Shown: positions 39,868-52,026, counted from the first letter of the stretch. The stretch: 64,000 nt of DNA from Seison nebaliae (GCA_023231475.1 JALJEE010001455.1:113834-177833), one strand, 5' to 3'. The notes: generated by a model not told the origin, from the letters alone. Numbers and translations: made by a program.

Positions 39868-40269
39868 TTATTTATTGGAACGAATGTTATTGGTCAAAAT
39901 ACGACGAGTAATTTAATTAATAAAACGAAAAAATATAATTCTCCATCGTCCAACGTCATTATGTCATCGTCTGTCATTTCTGATCCTGATATTTATCACC
40001 ATAACAAGAACAAGAACAACAAGAATGGTTCATATTTAATTAAATCGTCTTTGTCACAAACGAATAATTTAAGAGAAATGAGATTGAAACGAAATGATCG
40101 TCCTTTCAATCCTCAACTCACCATAAATTCTTCTTATCAATCCACATCGTCTAATACGTTGACGATTACTTCATCAATTGATCTCTCAATTTCAACGTCC
40201 TCTTTTTCTTCTTCTTCTTCTTCTTCTATCACTTCATTCTCTACCACTTCACTATCGACGGGCGAATGA
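34489..40269 (+). CDS. Orphan 1926-residue low-complexity protein, intronless
   Basis: One uninterrupted frame of 5.8 kb. I do not recognise the family. The N-terminal 500-600 residues look helical and charged (LCRRFYMNELRYREIRKEK, FERLKVNELRRLISIIFLK), with an acidic Asp/Glu tract. The middle has a His run (near residue 830) and basic segments such as KRSKSHSKDLKKSK. The C-terminal half is Ser/Thr/Asn/Pro-rich and probably disordered, with a 10-Pro run near residue 1265, an Asn run near 1600 and a Thr run near 1785. Several Lys/Arg clusters could be nuclear localisation signals. There is no signal peptide or membrane segment. The long open frame in AT-rich DNA and normal codon use show it is coding; the function is unknown, possibly a nuclear scaffold. 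Confidence 0.75.
38264..38304. repeat. ACC trinucleotide run encoding polyproline
   Basis: Run of CCA/ACC units in frame within the 1926-residue gene, giving about ten consecutive prolines. Confidence 0.9.
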
Positions 40270-41614
40270 GTGACAATATAAATTTCATTAGAATAATTTT
40301 ATTTTTACGATTTCTCTCGAACAGAGGACGAACTCAAAATTCTTTTCACAACCGTCACTCGGATGAATTTCGAAAAATATCGTTTTTCTCATCATCATCA
40401 TCATCATCATCATCATCCGACGACGATGAGTGACTGAATTCATTTTTATTTTATTTTGTTAAATCTCTTATATTTTAAAAGTTTTTCAAGTTTTATTCTC
40501 GGTTCAATTCGATGATATAAAAGTTTGTAAGAATAACTGTAAATTTCGTTTCTCAATTTTCATTTACTTTTCTCATTTCATCGCCGTCAACCGAAAAATC
40601 TCATAGGACGGGAGAAAAATTAGTGAATTGTTGATTCGTCATTCTCCTCTCTCTTTCTCTCTCTCATCAGCCACATTCAACGAACTTTCGATGATTGTCA
40701 TTGACGATTCAACAGTTTTCATCTTTTCTTTCTTTATTTAATTTTATTTAATTTTACATTTTACAATCATCATCATCATCATCATTATCATATCTTATAA
40801 TTGAAATAAAATTTTTTGTTCAGTGAAAAAAGAAAATGGAATTTTTTCTCTCAATTCTCTTATCAATAACTTCTCTACCACTTATTCTGGTTATCAGTCA
40901 CGTTGTTGTTGTTGTTGTTGATAGGTTTTGGACGTTGTTTGAATACAGATAACTGTTCAAAAGGAAATTATCAAATTTACACTTATTCCTTTTATTCGAT
41001 GACTATAAATTAATAGTAATGTATAAATGTCAGTCACTTATCTTTATTCGTCATAATTCATGTCAGTTATACAATAAATTAGACAGTTAATAAACTTTCT
41101 AAATTCATTGAACTATCGAAAGCTGCTGACCCTTCTCTCTGAGAGAATAATACGATAACTTTTAGACGATGATGAAGATACGACAAAGATCCAAGAAGTA
41201 AATAGAGCAAAACAGTCGTTCTCGCTCTATATACATCTGGTTGGAGAAGGATTTGGTTCGAGATCATCGATTGGAGAGAGAATGGTTGAGATGAGATAGA
41301 TAAACGACGTTAAAGAATAGTTAAATTAGATGAAATGAATGTGGATAGATAGTGCTTATTTCTAATATGATAACATCAACTAGAATATTTCAGTGTTCAT
41401 TATCGACATTCATTTCATTTCGAACATGATTATTCTATAAATAAGAAATTATAACAGTTTCATTCGTTCGTCATTTTCCCATTCATTATCCTATTTTCCT
41501 CTTCACTTCACATTTAACTTAAATCATTTCTCTTCTCACCATCCTCAAAAACTAAAATACAAGTGTGAACAAACATTTCTTAACGAAATTCTCACAATTC
41601 ACCCGATATCAGCA
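40270..41614. other. Intergenic region rich in trinucleotide runs
   Basis: 1.3 kb without a supported exon. TCA run at 40388-40418, CAT run near 40767-40785 and GTT run near 40903-40921. It is the presumed 3' end of the long orphan and promoter of the next gene. Confidence 0.5.
40388..40418. repeat. TCA trinucleotide microsatellite
   Basis: About ten consecutive TCA units just 3' of the 1926-residue gene. Confidence 0.9.
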
Positions 41615-41741
41615 ATGCCATTGAATTCGTACGAAACCGTTCCCATCCATCAGAATGGCGACAGTTCCAATCATTCCACATCATCGCCAGATGATAATAT
41701 TTATCCATCCTTCCAATTCTCCAATTCATATCAATCATTTC

Positions 41742-41786
<45 letters not shown>

Positions 41787-43850
41787 TGAGAGGAAATTTA
41801 ATTGTACCATCAACATCACCACCACAACCACCAAAATCAACTTATCCAACAAATAATAATACGACAATATCTCCATCACAATTCTCCACCATCTCCTCCA
41901 GTCAACGTGATATGAATAATTATCCGATAAGAATTATTACATCGAATGACTTCTTTTCTTCACCACAATTATTATTCGATCAGATGAATCTTCCTGCTAT
42001 CCAATTAGATTCATTCGGTAGATTCATTCTACCTGATTCAATTCTCCTCTGTGACACCACACTCAACTTACCGAATGATGGTAGTGTTGCCGTTTCCAAT
42101 CTCTGTCAATATTTCTCCATAAAAGATACACAATTAATTTGTTCGAAAATTCTCGTACAAGAAATCGATTATATTCGTTCATTACGACGTCATTTCTCCA
42201 ACGTCCAATGGTTATTAGTTCATGCTGTCATGCGACACGAGACACTACTAATAAAACGGAAACAGTGGAAGATGATGAATAATTTCGAGAATATCGACAA
42301 GAATCTCCAAACAAACGGTTCTACCAACGTCTTCGTCGCCGTCAATTTTATGGACGAATTGATCAATCGAGAAATCAATCTCAAACTTAAATCATTAGAG
42401 GAGAATATTGAAAAGAAACGTTGCTTCAATATCCGATTATCTTTACGTCGCGTCCTCACTCAATGGTACAAGAATTATTTGAGTAGGACAAATTCATATT
42501 TGAGATACTCTACTAAAATTTCTACGGTGAATGGTGCATCGATCGATATATCGAATTGGTCTGGCATTTTCTACGATATCTTTTACAAAAAACAGCATTG
42601 TCAAACGATCAATTCGAATCATCACGAGAATAATTCGAATGAAAATGATGATAATTTATCCGTAACTCATACTGAAATAATGATGAAAAGAAATAATAAT
42701 AATAATAATAATAAAATGAAAAAAAGTAAAGTATTCAAACGATTATTGAAAAGTAGTCGTCATATCAAAAAATCGAAAAGACGAAAAAAAAAGAGAAAAT
42801 CTTATTCAAATCGAAACGTTTTGTGGCCTCAGGAAGAGATGACCAGTAAACAATTATTGGCTCTTCTGAATTCGTGGTCGAAAGCTGAGAATGATAATAG
42901 TTCCAAAGCACTCTCCAATTCCGCCATTAAATGGTTGAGCGAAATGATCACATGGTTCTCCGGTAACATTTGGAAGAAGGACAAATTGACGAATGTAATA
43001 TCGACAGCGAAGACGTTCAGGAATTTGAAAACGAGACTATCCAACTGTCGAATGACATATATATCCTCTACGCAGAAAGTTCCTTATGTGGAAATCACTT
43101 CGACGGTGAAAGAAATTACTTTCCGTTACCATGGTTACCAATTTTCATTTTTTCATTTCTAATCAAAACTCAACTAAATTTAGGTAAGAAATATGTGAAG
43201 AGAAGATGGAGAAGAATGAACAAATTATTGTTGTGCAGTGGAATTTATAATGACGGTTCGTTTTCCGTCGATGATCACGTCCCTCAATTCATTCAGAATG
43301 ACAGTTCTCTCTTTCACTTCCATCAACCTTTCAATTTAATTTCATCTAATTAACAGACTTAAACATCAAAACTGATAATCAACGTCATTCATGTGTGACG
43401 TTAACATCGCCCGTACCGTTAGAAACGGATGTTTCTCAATTGATGAAACATTTGAATTTGGATGAGACACATCGAAATGTGAATGTCGAAAGGAAAGCAT
43501 CATCAATGAATCATTTGCCAACTATTGACCGTTCGTACGATGTTCCCTACGAGAATAATCATCTCCTCCCATCCACTAATCATCATCTCACTGATACGTT
43601 CAGCCTCAAGAATTGTTCTCAATTTATTCCCGGTAACGTTCAAACGATCAACTCTCCACAACAGAAACTCCAACAACAACCATTAAACGACCACGTCCAA
43701 TCTGCCAACAAACAATCGGTGAGTGTCTCGTTAACTCAACTGGATCAACAATCATCATCTCACCAGTCGGAAACGGCGCAAACAATGAATCCGTATAGAT
43801 CCTATGCCGACGAATATCCGTTATTAGTCGCCAGATTATCATTAAATTGA
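41615..43850 (+). CDS. Orphan Asn-rich protein, three exons
   Basis: Exon 1 (41615-43133) is joined to 43184-43255 and 43357-43850 by introns of 50 and 101 bp (donors gttacc and gttcgt), in phase, giving 694 residues. I do not recognise the family. After a Ser/Asn-rich start and an Asn run (AAT repeat near 41744-41783) there is a more ordered block (SFGRFILPDSILLCDTT, VAVSNLCQYFSIKDTQLICS, ILVQEIDYIRSLRRHFSN). Then comes a basic region (KKSKRRKKKRKSYS) and another helical block (LLALLNSWSKAEN, AIKWLSEMITWFSG). Exon 2 encodes a very basic KKYVKRRWRRMNKL. If the second intron is kept, the frame ends at 43353 instead, so two C-termini are possible. Nuclear DNA- or RNA-binding is a guess from the basic clusters only. 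Confidence 0.6.
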
Positions 43851-44225
43851 GTTCAATTCCAATAAACATTCTCCAATTTTTTATCCCAAAACAAAAAAAA
43901 TATTCATAAATTTTTCTTTCAAAAAAATAAACTTCCTAAATTTTCGCAAAAACATTTAATTAATCAATTGTAAAAATTTTATTGAAATCTTCACGAATAA
44001 TTTTCGAAAGAGAATGAAGAATATCAGCTGAATTTTTGAAAGACATGTCACACATCACTTCATTTATACGTGTGTTTTAACGACACCAAATTTACAAACA
44101 CACTTATCACAGAGGCCATTGAAATAGCAGGTGAATAATATTTTGATGAATGTGAATAAATGAAGATCGGTCACGCAATCTTCATGATAAAATAAGAAAA
44201 AGAAAAAAAAAAAATTTTTTAAAGA
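43851..44225. other. Short intergenic region
   Basis: AT-rich, with runs of A and T. No exon seen. It holds the end of the preceding orphan and the start region of RABIF. Confidence 0.5.
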
Positions 44226-44636
44226 ATGGAAGAAGAGAAAAAAATAGAGAAACAGATCGATTTCATCCAGACGACTAATCCCACAAATATTCATTGCGAC
44301 AAATGTAAGCTGTTGTTGTTGAGAGGGAATGTGGGGAGATATGTGAAGGAAGCCGAAGGAATTGAATTGCCTCTAACGAGAGTGAATGCGAAAGATGTGG
44401 AAATCTTGAAGGAAAGTGGTGTGGCTCGAACGGAATTGCTTTATGAATTCTATCTTATTGATGATATGTACAAGTTCGAGAATATTGGTATAAGTAAACC
44501 ATGGAAGAAGGACATCAAATTTCTTTTATGTCCCGATTGTCATTATGGTCCAATTGGTTATTGGCCTCCTTCCAATCAGTTGGATCCATCCAAATCCCAC
44601 TTCTTTCTCGTCAAATCGCGAATAGAAGAAAAATAG
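44226..44636 (+). CDS. RABIF: RABIF/MSS4 Rab-binding chaperone
   Basis: A single exon of 136 residues. The protein binds nucleotide-free exocytic Rab GTPases and stabilises them, once described as a guanine nucleotide exchange factor (family knowledge). The zinc cysteines are visible as CDKCKLLL and CPDC. The Rab-contact region shows YLIDDMYKFENIGISKPW, then IKFLLCPDCHYGPIGYW, which is diagnostic of MSS4. Slightly longer than the human protein because of its N-terminal extension and the loop rich in charged residues between the two zinc pairs. Convergent with AP-2 mu (381 bp between stops). Confidence 0.93.
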   Translation: MEEEKKIEKQIDFIQTTNPTNIHCDKCKLLLLRGNVGRYVKEAEGIELPLTRVNAKDVEILKESGVARTELLYEFYLIDDMYKFENIGISKPWKKDIKFLLCPDCHYGPIGYWPPSNQLDPSKSHFFLVKSRIEEK

Positions 44637-45017
44637 AATTAAAATATATTCCGATTGCAATCCTCTTTCCAATAAGTTATTTTTTTTTTTTTTGACTTTC
44701 TCTTTCAAGTCAATCATCGTCGATCTACGACACATTATTTATTTATTTTATTTAATACAATTATTTTAGTGTTCATAAATATTCAACTCTTATAAAATCA
44801 TATTGAGAATTATCATATTCATTTCATCACATCCATCTCCCCATTGGAAGAGAAGATTTGAAGCTGAAAGAATTTATTGAACTAGATGAAATTATCGAGA
44901 TACTGAGGAAAAAAAGATAAATTAAAATATGTTAAATATAAAGACATATATTGACATAATTTCATATTGACAAGACGAGAAAATAATTGAGAAATTGACA
45001 AGAAAATCCACTAGCAA
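44637..45017. other. Intergenic region between convergent genes
   Basis: 381 bp of AT-rich DNA with no exon; it should carry the polyadenylation sites of RABIF and AP-2 mu. Confidence 0.5.
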
Positions 45018-46566
45018 TCAACATCTCGTCTCATAGAGACCACTCTTCCCAATATATCTCACCCATTTCACCGTATCCTGATCGGAATAATTGAGTTTCG
45101 GTTCGAACACTTTCAAATATCTCACTTTGAATCCCGATGGAGCGAATGGAACTTCGAAATTCATAGAAATTGGTGGTCGTGTCCATTTCGACTTTCCATT
45201 AGCTAATAATTCAATTTCAGCACTTAATTGAGTCTCTTTCATTCCTCCCATTCGTCGAATTCTATTTAATTTATTAATTCTTCTCAATTCATCAAATTGA
45301 CTAACTTCCATACGATGGCGTTCTCCGCTGCTTTATATTTCGCTCTTCCTTTCATACAAAGCAATTGGCAGCCACAAGTGTTTGGTGGAGTTGGAATTCG
45401 GACTTCAATCTTTTGTCCAATGACTGTCGGTTTGAATGTCGATTTGACAACGCATTTCACTTCTAATTTCGTTCGTCCATTCTCTCGCACTAAAGGAATG
45501 ACACGGAATGGTAGACTAATATCTTTCGTAGATCGATATCTAAAATTTTTTTTGTTAAAAAAAATAATTCCATTTTGATTTTGAAAGGAAAATGAGAGAA
45601 ACCTCATCAATTCATATTCACCATCAGGAGGAACGAAACTGATGGCGTGATCAGCTTCGAATTTCCCCAATTTCACACATTGATGAAATTGACAATCATC
45701 AATAGCGATCGATGCTCTAACGAAGATAGATTGAAGAATTTTGATGGGAAGAAAAAAAAAAACTTTTCGTTCGTTTGTCTCGTAATTTTTGATTCCATCG
45801 TAATTTTGTCATTCATTCCGAATTTGCATTCGGGCATTCCACTTAAATAACTTTTCATCATAATCCGACCTGCCACAAAAGCACTCAACACTTGACCTTG
45901 TGACGACATTAGAAGATTGACATATTCCAACACATCCAGAAACAATTCGTTCCGACGATATTTTATATTTTCTCGTCGCCAACTCACTTGGCCGGTGACT
46001 TGACTCGTCAATTGTTTCGTTTCCTCTTTAGTCTGTATTTTAATTCCTTGTTGAGTGATGAAGGATTTGAGGACGCCCGAATCTGTATTTTGTGGATATC
46101 CATAATCTAATACTTCTACAAGAAAACCATAAAATTTTGATGATATTGAAAATTTGAAAAAAAAACAAAAATAAACCATCTAAAAGTTCGTAAATTAAAA
46201 CGAAATTATTCTTGATAGTATCTTCGGAAATCTTCCCGAAATACGAGAACATCAATGACGCCAATCGATAGAGGAATTCGAAAACCATCGCCGCATTGAC
46301 ATTCTGTTTAGAGACACCACAAATCCATAGACTATTCCTAAACAAATCAATTTCATAATCAAACAATTATTATTATTAAAGTTCAACCGTTTAATGTAAC
46401 AATAAGAAATTCTATTCAAGGAGAGAACGGGCGAACGTTGTTGTTGTCGGGCATGAATGACGTTGACGCGGAACGTATCCATCGCTGCCCGTCCAATATC
46501 ATCGCGGTAACTGCGGAAGATGAGAACTTCTCCTTTATGATTATAAATAAAAATTCCTCCGATCAT
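45018..46566 (-). CDS. AP2M1: AP-2 clathrin adaptor complex, mu subunit
   Basis: Six exons (46566-46388, 46337-46177, 46115-45764, 45716-45603, 45539-45306, 45261-45018) give 427 residues in phase. All five donors begin GTT; introns are 44-63 bp. The N-terminal longin-like domain starts [20 protein letters not shown]. The linker holds the region before [20 protein letters not shown] that is phosphorylated in vertebrates. The mu-homology domain shows [55 protein letters not shown] and the terminal [12 protein letters not shown]. It recognises YxxPhi sorting signals and PIP2 at the plasma membrane during clathrin endocytosis (family knowledge). Sequence is very conserved; the call is secure. 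Confidence 0.96.
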
Positions 46567-46695
46567 TTCTCAACGACTCGTCTCGAAGACACACATACGA
46601 TTCTTTCCAAAATGTTTTTATATCTCCCACAAACTTCTTCTCTCACAAATACATATAAGTCAAATTCGCTATAATAATGATAATGTATATACTCC

Positions 46696-46715
46696 GTGTG
46701 TGTGTGTGTGTGTGT
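46696..46715. repeat. GT dinucleotide microsatellite
   Basis: Ten GT units in the divergent AP-2 mu/PDCD4 intergenic region. Confidence 0.9.
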
Positions 46716-47197
46716 TTATGTGTAAAGGATTTGTGTTGGAGATAAGAAAATAGAGAAACTGAACAAAAAAAAATGTTGAGCTTAAAACTTAAAATTTTAC
46801 CAATTTTTTATTTTCTCTCCCATTGGCCATAGGAAGATGAAATGAGTGTTTGGAATAAAGAGCGTCATCCAAAATTCCCGATATTCACTAACAGAATGTT
46901 AGTGGAAGTTATATTTTTATGGGTATTAATAAGAAAAAGAATTTTCTTCTTTGTTAAACAAACTCAATAAGTTTCAGTTCGAGTGCTAACTATTTGAATG
47001 AATGCCTCATCGGCAACTCGTCGTCCATTTCCATCTTTTTCTTGAGTAGTTACTGGAATAGATTCCAATCGACTATAAGGAGGATAATAAAAAGTTTATC
47101 ACATCTCATCTCTTCAAATTAGCACATGACCACTAGAGAAATAGGACAACATTAATGGAGAAGAAAGTAGATAGGAAGAAAGGGAGTGCTTTTCATG

Positions 47198-47215
47198 ACA
47201 CACACACACACACAC
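47198..47215. repeat. AC dinucleotide microsatellite
   Basis: About nine AC units, the complement of the GT run about 500 bp upstream. Confidence 0.9.
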
Positions 47216-47727
47216 TTTCTGCCCTTCATATAAAGAGAGGAAGAGAAGGAGGCAACGTAAAGGGAGTGACCAACAGTAAATCGTTTTCTAATTTATTTCC
47301 AAATGTTTTGAGTCTCAATAAAAGTTTTGTTCTTTAAAAAAAAAAACAGAAAGAAAGAATGGAAATTTGATTTTGAAGATGACTTAATAATTCTTTCCTC
47401 AAATTTTAATTATTATTATTATTCTCTCTATTTGGTTTTATGGAACAGAATATTTATGTTTTTTTTCTGAAATCGAGTAAGGAACTCCATTTGTTTTGTT
47501 TATTCAACGTTGCATTTAAACCGAACACTCCTTTCTCCTCTCATTCATTCTTTCTCATTCGATTTTTGGAGAAAATCAATTTTTGGAGAACTGCGGAAAT
47601 ATTTCATGTGATTATTCTAAGAATTAATCTCTAATTAATTCTAAAATAATTTGGGAGACGATCGAATAAAATTATAATCAAATAAAAAAATCCAATTCAT
47701 CTTCTCGAAAAAGCGTCAATTGTGGAG

Positions 47728-49706
47728 ATGTCGAAAAGAAATAGCAAATCGTTTTTTCGTCATGACACGGCAGAACAACAAGAGATTGATGAGATCATTA
47801 ATGAATTAACTGAAGATTTTTCATTGCCACAAAACACGAATAAGGAGAATGATCGCCAAAGGAAATTCGTCAATTCATGTCATGCAGTGAACAATTTTAA
47901 CGAATATTGTGAGAATTTATGTGATAAATCGATTGCTGATGAGAATGATGGTAAAATGAAGACATTGTTTCGAGCACCTCAATTTAAGAATGTTGATAAA
48001 GGCTCATCTACTACAACATCGAGTACGAGTAGTTCGAAGAAGAATGGCAAATCGAACAAATCGGGTAAAAGACGAATTCGTTTGAAAGTTGAAAATGACG
48101 AAAAATATTCGGTGACTTCTCGACAACAGAAAGAAGGACGTCAACGATGTAATTCGAATAAAGGAGTCAATCTTCTCTTTCAGAAATATTGTGCATTGGA
48201 TGAGAAGGATCCAAATTATGATTCAGCTAATGATGATTTTTGTCCATCAAATTGTCCATTTTTTGATGGTAGAAATGATGAAGATGAAGGAACGGCAATA
48301 AGTGATGTTCCAGTTGATGGTGGTTTGATGGAAAATAAAGAAGAAGAAGAAGAAGAAGAAGAAGAAGAAGAAGAGAATAAAGAGATGGAAAGGATGGAAG
48401 ATGATGGTTGTTTGAAAGATGATCAATTATTTTTAGATGATGCCGCATCTTCATCATCAACATCATCACTCATTTTAAAATCATCTTTGAATAATGAGAA
48501 ATGTGAGAGGACGTTCAGAAATTTACTCTGCGAATATTTCTCTCATTCGAACGTGTTCGATATGATCGACGAAATGAGACAATATATCTGGTTCGATAAT
48601 AAGAAAGTTCAATTTATTATTCATTCAATCTCGTTGGCTGTCGATCGACATGATATGGAACGTGAATTAATTTCAGTTTTACTCGATGATTTATATCATC
48701 AATCTTTCTTCAAATTCCATCATATTCGCTTGGCATTCAGTGAATTGTTGACGAAACATTGTGCGAATATTCGAATCGACGAGCCGAAAACTCCTCGAAT
48801 TTTTGCAGCTTTTCTCGCACGTGCAATTGCTGATAATTTGTTCAATGAGAAACGTGTGGTGACGAAACAACGACATAACAGTGGACGAGTGGGTGATGGT
48901 GGGAAACATTATTATGATGTGGCACATCATCGAATATTGGATGATTTGAAGAAATTCACAACAACTCGTTTACATGACAACGAGAATGTGGAAGATATAC
49001 CATTGTTGGAGAAACAATCGAATGAAATTATTGAAATGTCAAGAGAATTATTAGAACGACCAATTCATAATATGTCCACCGTATGGAATCAAGGTGGTAT
49101 TCTTCGACCGGTCAAATGTCTCCAAGATATTGTTCCATATTTATCTTTCTTTAATTTTTCAATTAACATTCTCTTTTTAATATAGATCATTTTAATTCTC
49201 CAACAATATCTCACGACAGATAACGGGAAAGATGAAGTTCAAGAACGAATCGAACAATTAGAAGCGCCACATTTCTTACACGAAGTCGTTTATGAAGTTT
49301 CACATATTCCACATTTATTAATTTCATTTATCATTTGAAATTTGTAGATGATTCTCTTAATCGTTCGCAATAGGACGGATGTAATTGAACTTAAATCGAT
49401 GACACAATTATTGAGACATCTAATCGATAAGGGAGTCATTAGTTGTTATCAAGCGGAAAAAGTTCAATTTTAACTTAAGAACAAGAAACATTTTATAAAT
49501 TATTTATAAATTATTTATAGGGAATTCTCCGATTCATTTGTGTATTGGACGATATTGTGATGGATGTACCGGAAGCAGAAAATTATCTCGATTTATTCGT
49601 TCGACGATGTCGAGTGATGAATCTGATTTCTGAAGAGTTCTTGGACAAAATTTATATTTTTGACAGTGAACAGTTTGGAGATTTGTTCTTTCGTCTCTCC
49701 TCTTAA
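47728..49706 (+). CDS. PDCD4: PDCD4-like translation repressor with two MA3 domains
   Basis: Four exons (47728-49131, 49186-49296, 49348-49461, 49521-49706) give 604 residues in phase; donors are gttcca, gtttca and gttcaa. I chose ATG 47728; an upstream in-frame GTG is not needed. The N-terminus is Ser/Lys-rich with a KSGKRRIRLK basic stretch and the family motif DEKDPNYDS. A long Glu run (GAA repeat, 48340-48376) separates it from the first MA3 domain (FRNLLCEYFSHSNVFDMIDE to FAAFLARAIADNLFN). A linker with MSTVWNQGG matches the family SVWGSGGG linker. The second MA3 reads QQYLTTDNGKDEVQERIEQL, EAPHFLHEVVYE, VMDVPEAENYLDLFV. PDCD4 binds the helicase eIF4A and blocks cap-dependent translation (family knowledge). 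It is longer than human PDCD4 because of the N-terminal low-complexity parts. Confidence 0.9.
48340..48376. repeat. GAA trinucleotide run encoding polyglutamate in PDCD4
   Basis: In-frame GAA repeat giving about 12 consecutive glutamates. Confidence 0.9.
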
Positions 49707-50066
49707 TATTTTCCCTACTTAATCTAGAGGACGGAAACGGTATGTCAGTGTCACCGATTCCGTGTAGAATAGGAGGAGCTGCAATCGATATGACAATCTA
49801 AATGGACAAATGTCCCGGAGACATTTTTATGAAGAGTGTGAAAGTATTAAAGATATACATATTTCGAATGTTTTTTATTTTAAAGAAATTTTAATTTGGA
49901 AAATTAGTGAAATGAATTTGAGTTGTACAAAAGGTAAACTGTTTAATAAACTTATCTTAAAATGATTAATGACAATGGAATAAAGAAAGGATTAATTGAA
50001 TTAAATTTATGTTTTTTTTTAATTTATAATGAAACGGTGGGAGAATAATAAGTGGAGAGAAAAGTA
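49707..50066. other. Intergenic region between convergent PDCD4 and phafin genes
   Basis: 360 bp, no exon seen; probably the two 3' UTRs. Confidence 0.5.
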
Positions 50067-50758
50067 TCAATTAACATAGTCTAATTTTCGCTTACAAGCA
50101 TCACAAACGCGTAAATCGTCTTTCTCTGTTGAACTTTGACCGGCTATTACTGAACGTCCTTTCGAACAATTATCACAGACGACATATCCACATGAACGAC
50201 AATGATGCTAATAATGAATAAAATGAATAAAGTTGAAGGAAAAGAATAAAATGAATGAGAAGAGGAAACTCGTCGATTAATCAGATTGAAATTTGCTTGA
50301 CAAAGTTTACATCGTTTTTCTTCGCTGTCTACTTGCCAAATTGGAGCAGCTGTCAAATGTGAGGGAAGTCCGTGACTAAGCGAAGTAACGAGTGAAGTGG
50401 AAGTGGCTGGACATCCCGGATTCAAATGGATGTTGATAGCGGAGATGATGAATAATTTCCATAGAAGCATTTCATGTTCATCTTGTGAAAAGAGTTGGAA
50501 CGATTTCTTCGGAGTTAATAATTCGATGGAATAATTTAATTGTTTATTGAGACATTGTTCAGGAAATTCACTGGCATTCTGAATTGTGACACTTTTCATC
50601 GAGAAAGCTTTGGCAGACGCGTTCATCAAATTATTCATCTTCTTCACATAAACAAAATAATCGTCATAAAGGAAACACCGATAGAGATGTGGTCCTTTCC
50701 TACATAATTTATATAATTCACCTTCCGCCAAAAGAATTCTTTCTTGATTGATCGACAT
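50067..50758 (-). CDS. Phafin-like PH-FYVE protein
   Basis: Two exons (50758-50270 and 50207-50067), with a 62-bp intron (donor gtttcc), give 209 residues. A PH domain begins LLAEGELYKLCRKGPHLYRC with FLYDDYFVYVK, and closes around HEMLLWKLFIISAI. The FYVE finger starts IWQVDSEEKRCKLCQANFNL and continues across the intron as NRRHHCRSCGYVVCDNCS. That basic RRHHCR patch binds phosphatidylinositol 3-phosphate. It ends RVCDACKRKLDYVN. PH followed closely by FYVE in a small protein matches the PLEKHF1/2 (phafin) family, which acts on endosomes and in autophagy (family knowledge). It lacks the acidic tail of vertebrate phafin-2. FYVE is certain; the phafin assignment is strong. Confidence 0.87.
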
Positions 50759-51477
50759 CTATCTCGACATTATCGAAATGATTGAGAGAGTGAGAGAAAG
50801 AATGACAAATGAGAAACTAGTTTAGTAATATCGCCTAATTTCTCGTAAGAGCTTCTGCATCTTTCCACGTTCAACGGAGTCTGCAATGAAGATAAGTCCA
50901 TTTGTTTATTTCACTAATTCTCCTAATTGAATAACATAACAATGAAATTGCATTACATTATTCAATCATCCTCCAACATTAACATTCTTTTTATTCATTA
51001 AGATAGCGCTTAAAATAAAAAAAAATTTTTTTTATTCTATTATCAAAAATTCTATTACTGAAATTTTAGGTAAATTTACAACAAACATTTTTTTCCATCA
51101 TCATAATTATCATTATTAAAATCATCAATGTTCTAACATGATCTGTAAGTCGTCACTGATCGCTCCAATCCAATCATCTTGATATTCTTTCATTTGTATA
51201 AAAAATAATACATTGAAATAGAGAAATTAATATTGAAATAAAAATCAGTTTTATTACTTTGAATTTGAGTTGGAAATAATCGATTGAAAGTTTCAATTTC
51301 ATTCGAAAGTATTGAAGAAAATCAGTTTACTAAATTTATCTTAAACATTTATTAAACAATAATCATTAAGAAACACTACTTTAAGATTATTCAAATAGAA
51401 ATATAACTATAAGAATTAGTAAATTGACATAGTTATGGATGGTGGAAAGCGGATTGACTGACAGTTGCAAAGTCAAA
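50759..51477. other. Intergenic region
   Basis: About 0.7 kb of AT-rich DNA between the minus-strand phafin and H1-like genes. No exon seen; it should hold the phafin promoter. Confidence 0.5.
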
Positions 51478-52026
51478 TTAACGTTTTCGCGACTTAGCTC
51501 CTGCACGAGATTTCGTACTTCGTTTGGCTGTCGATCGTCCTTTACTCTTTTTCGTAGCAGCCGTTCGTCGAGATTTGTTTGCTCGAGATGCGGTTGTTCG
51601 ACGTCCTTTCTTCGATTTACCGGTACTCTTTCCAACGCTTTTTGCAGCCGCTGAACGACCACCTTTCTTTACGCTTCTTCCTTTACCCGCCTTCGACTTA
51701 TTTGTCGCTGCCCTACTTTTCCCTCGTGATTTCTGAGCCGTGCTAGCACCAGTTCGTTTCTTACTTCTCGCTTGGCGATTACGCTTCGATCCAGCCTTAC
51801 TCGCTGTGCTACGTTTCTTCGCATTATTGTTAACTGCTACCTCATTGTTAGTGGGACTGACAATTGTGTTGACAGATACACGAGGCCAACCTTCGGGTTG
51901 AACTTCGGGTTTGACAAGTGCCGACTTGGGTACAACGCATGCTTTCACGTTAGTACATTTTCCAGATTTAATCAATCCACTCTTAGCCAAGGGAGCTCTC
52001 GTTTCGGTTTTGGGAGGATTCCTCAT
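51478..52026 (-). CDS. Lys/Arg/Ser-rich H1-like or sperm nuclear basic protein
   Basis: A single exon of 182 residues. The last 110 or so residues are dominated by Lys, Arg, Ser, Ala, Gly and Thr (KKGGRSAAAKSVGKSTGKSK, RTAATKKSKGRSTAKRSTKS), resembling a histone H1 tail or protamine-like protein. The first 70 residues are only mildly basic and contain three or four Cys/Pro/Val-containing segments (CTNVKACVVPKSALVKPEV). I see no winged-helix H1 core. The gene is clearly richer in G and C than its neighbours because of Arg and Ala codons, and is intronless. A minus-strand TATATAAG lies about 225 bp upstream. Role in DNA compaction, perhaps in sperm, is inferred from composition only. Confidence 0.65.
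   Translation of the reverse strand: MRNPPKTETRAPLAKSGLIKSGKCTNVKACVVPKSALVKPEVQPEGWPRVSVNTIVSPTNNEVAVNNNAKKRSTASKAGSKRNRQARSKKRTGASTAQKSRGKSRAATNKSKAGKGRSVKKGGRSAAAKSVGKSTGKSKKGRRTTASRANKSRRTAATKKSKGRSTAKRSTKSRAGAKSRKR

Larger units (their letters stand above)
46567..47727. other. Divergent intergenic region with GT and AC runs
   Basis: 1.16 kb between the divergent AP-2 mu and PDCD4 starts, expected to hold both promoters. It has a GT run at 46696-46715 and an AC run at 47198-47215, about 500 bp apart and complementary in sequence. Confidence 0.5.

Noticed and set aside
45018-45311. AP2M1 last exon starting at the in-frame Met near 45311 and a 26-bp intron
   Set aside because: A 44-bp intron (45262-45305) gives the conserved [12 protein letters not shown] join.
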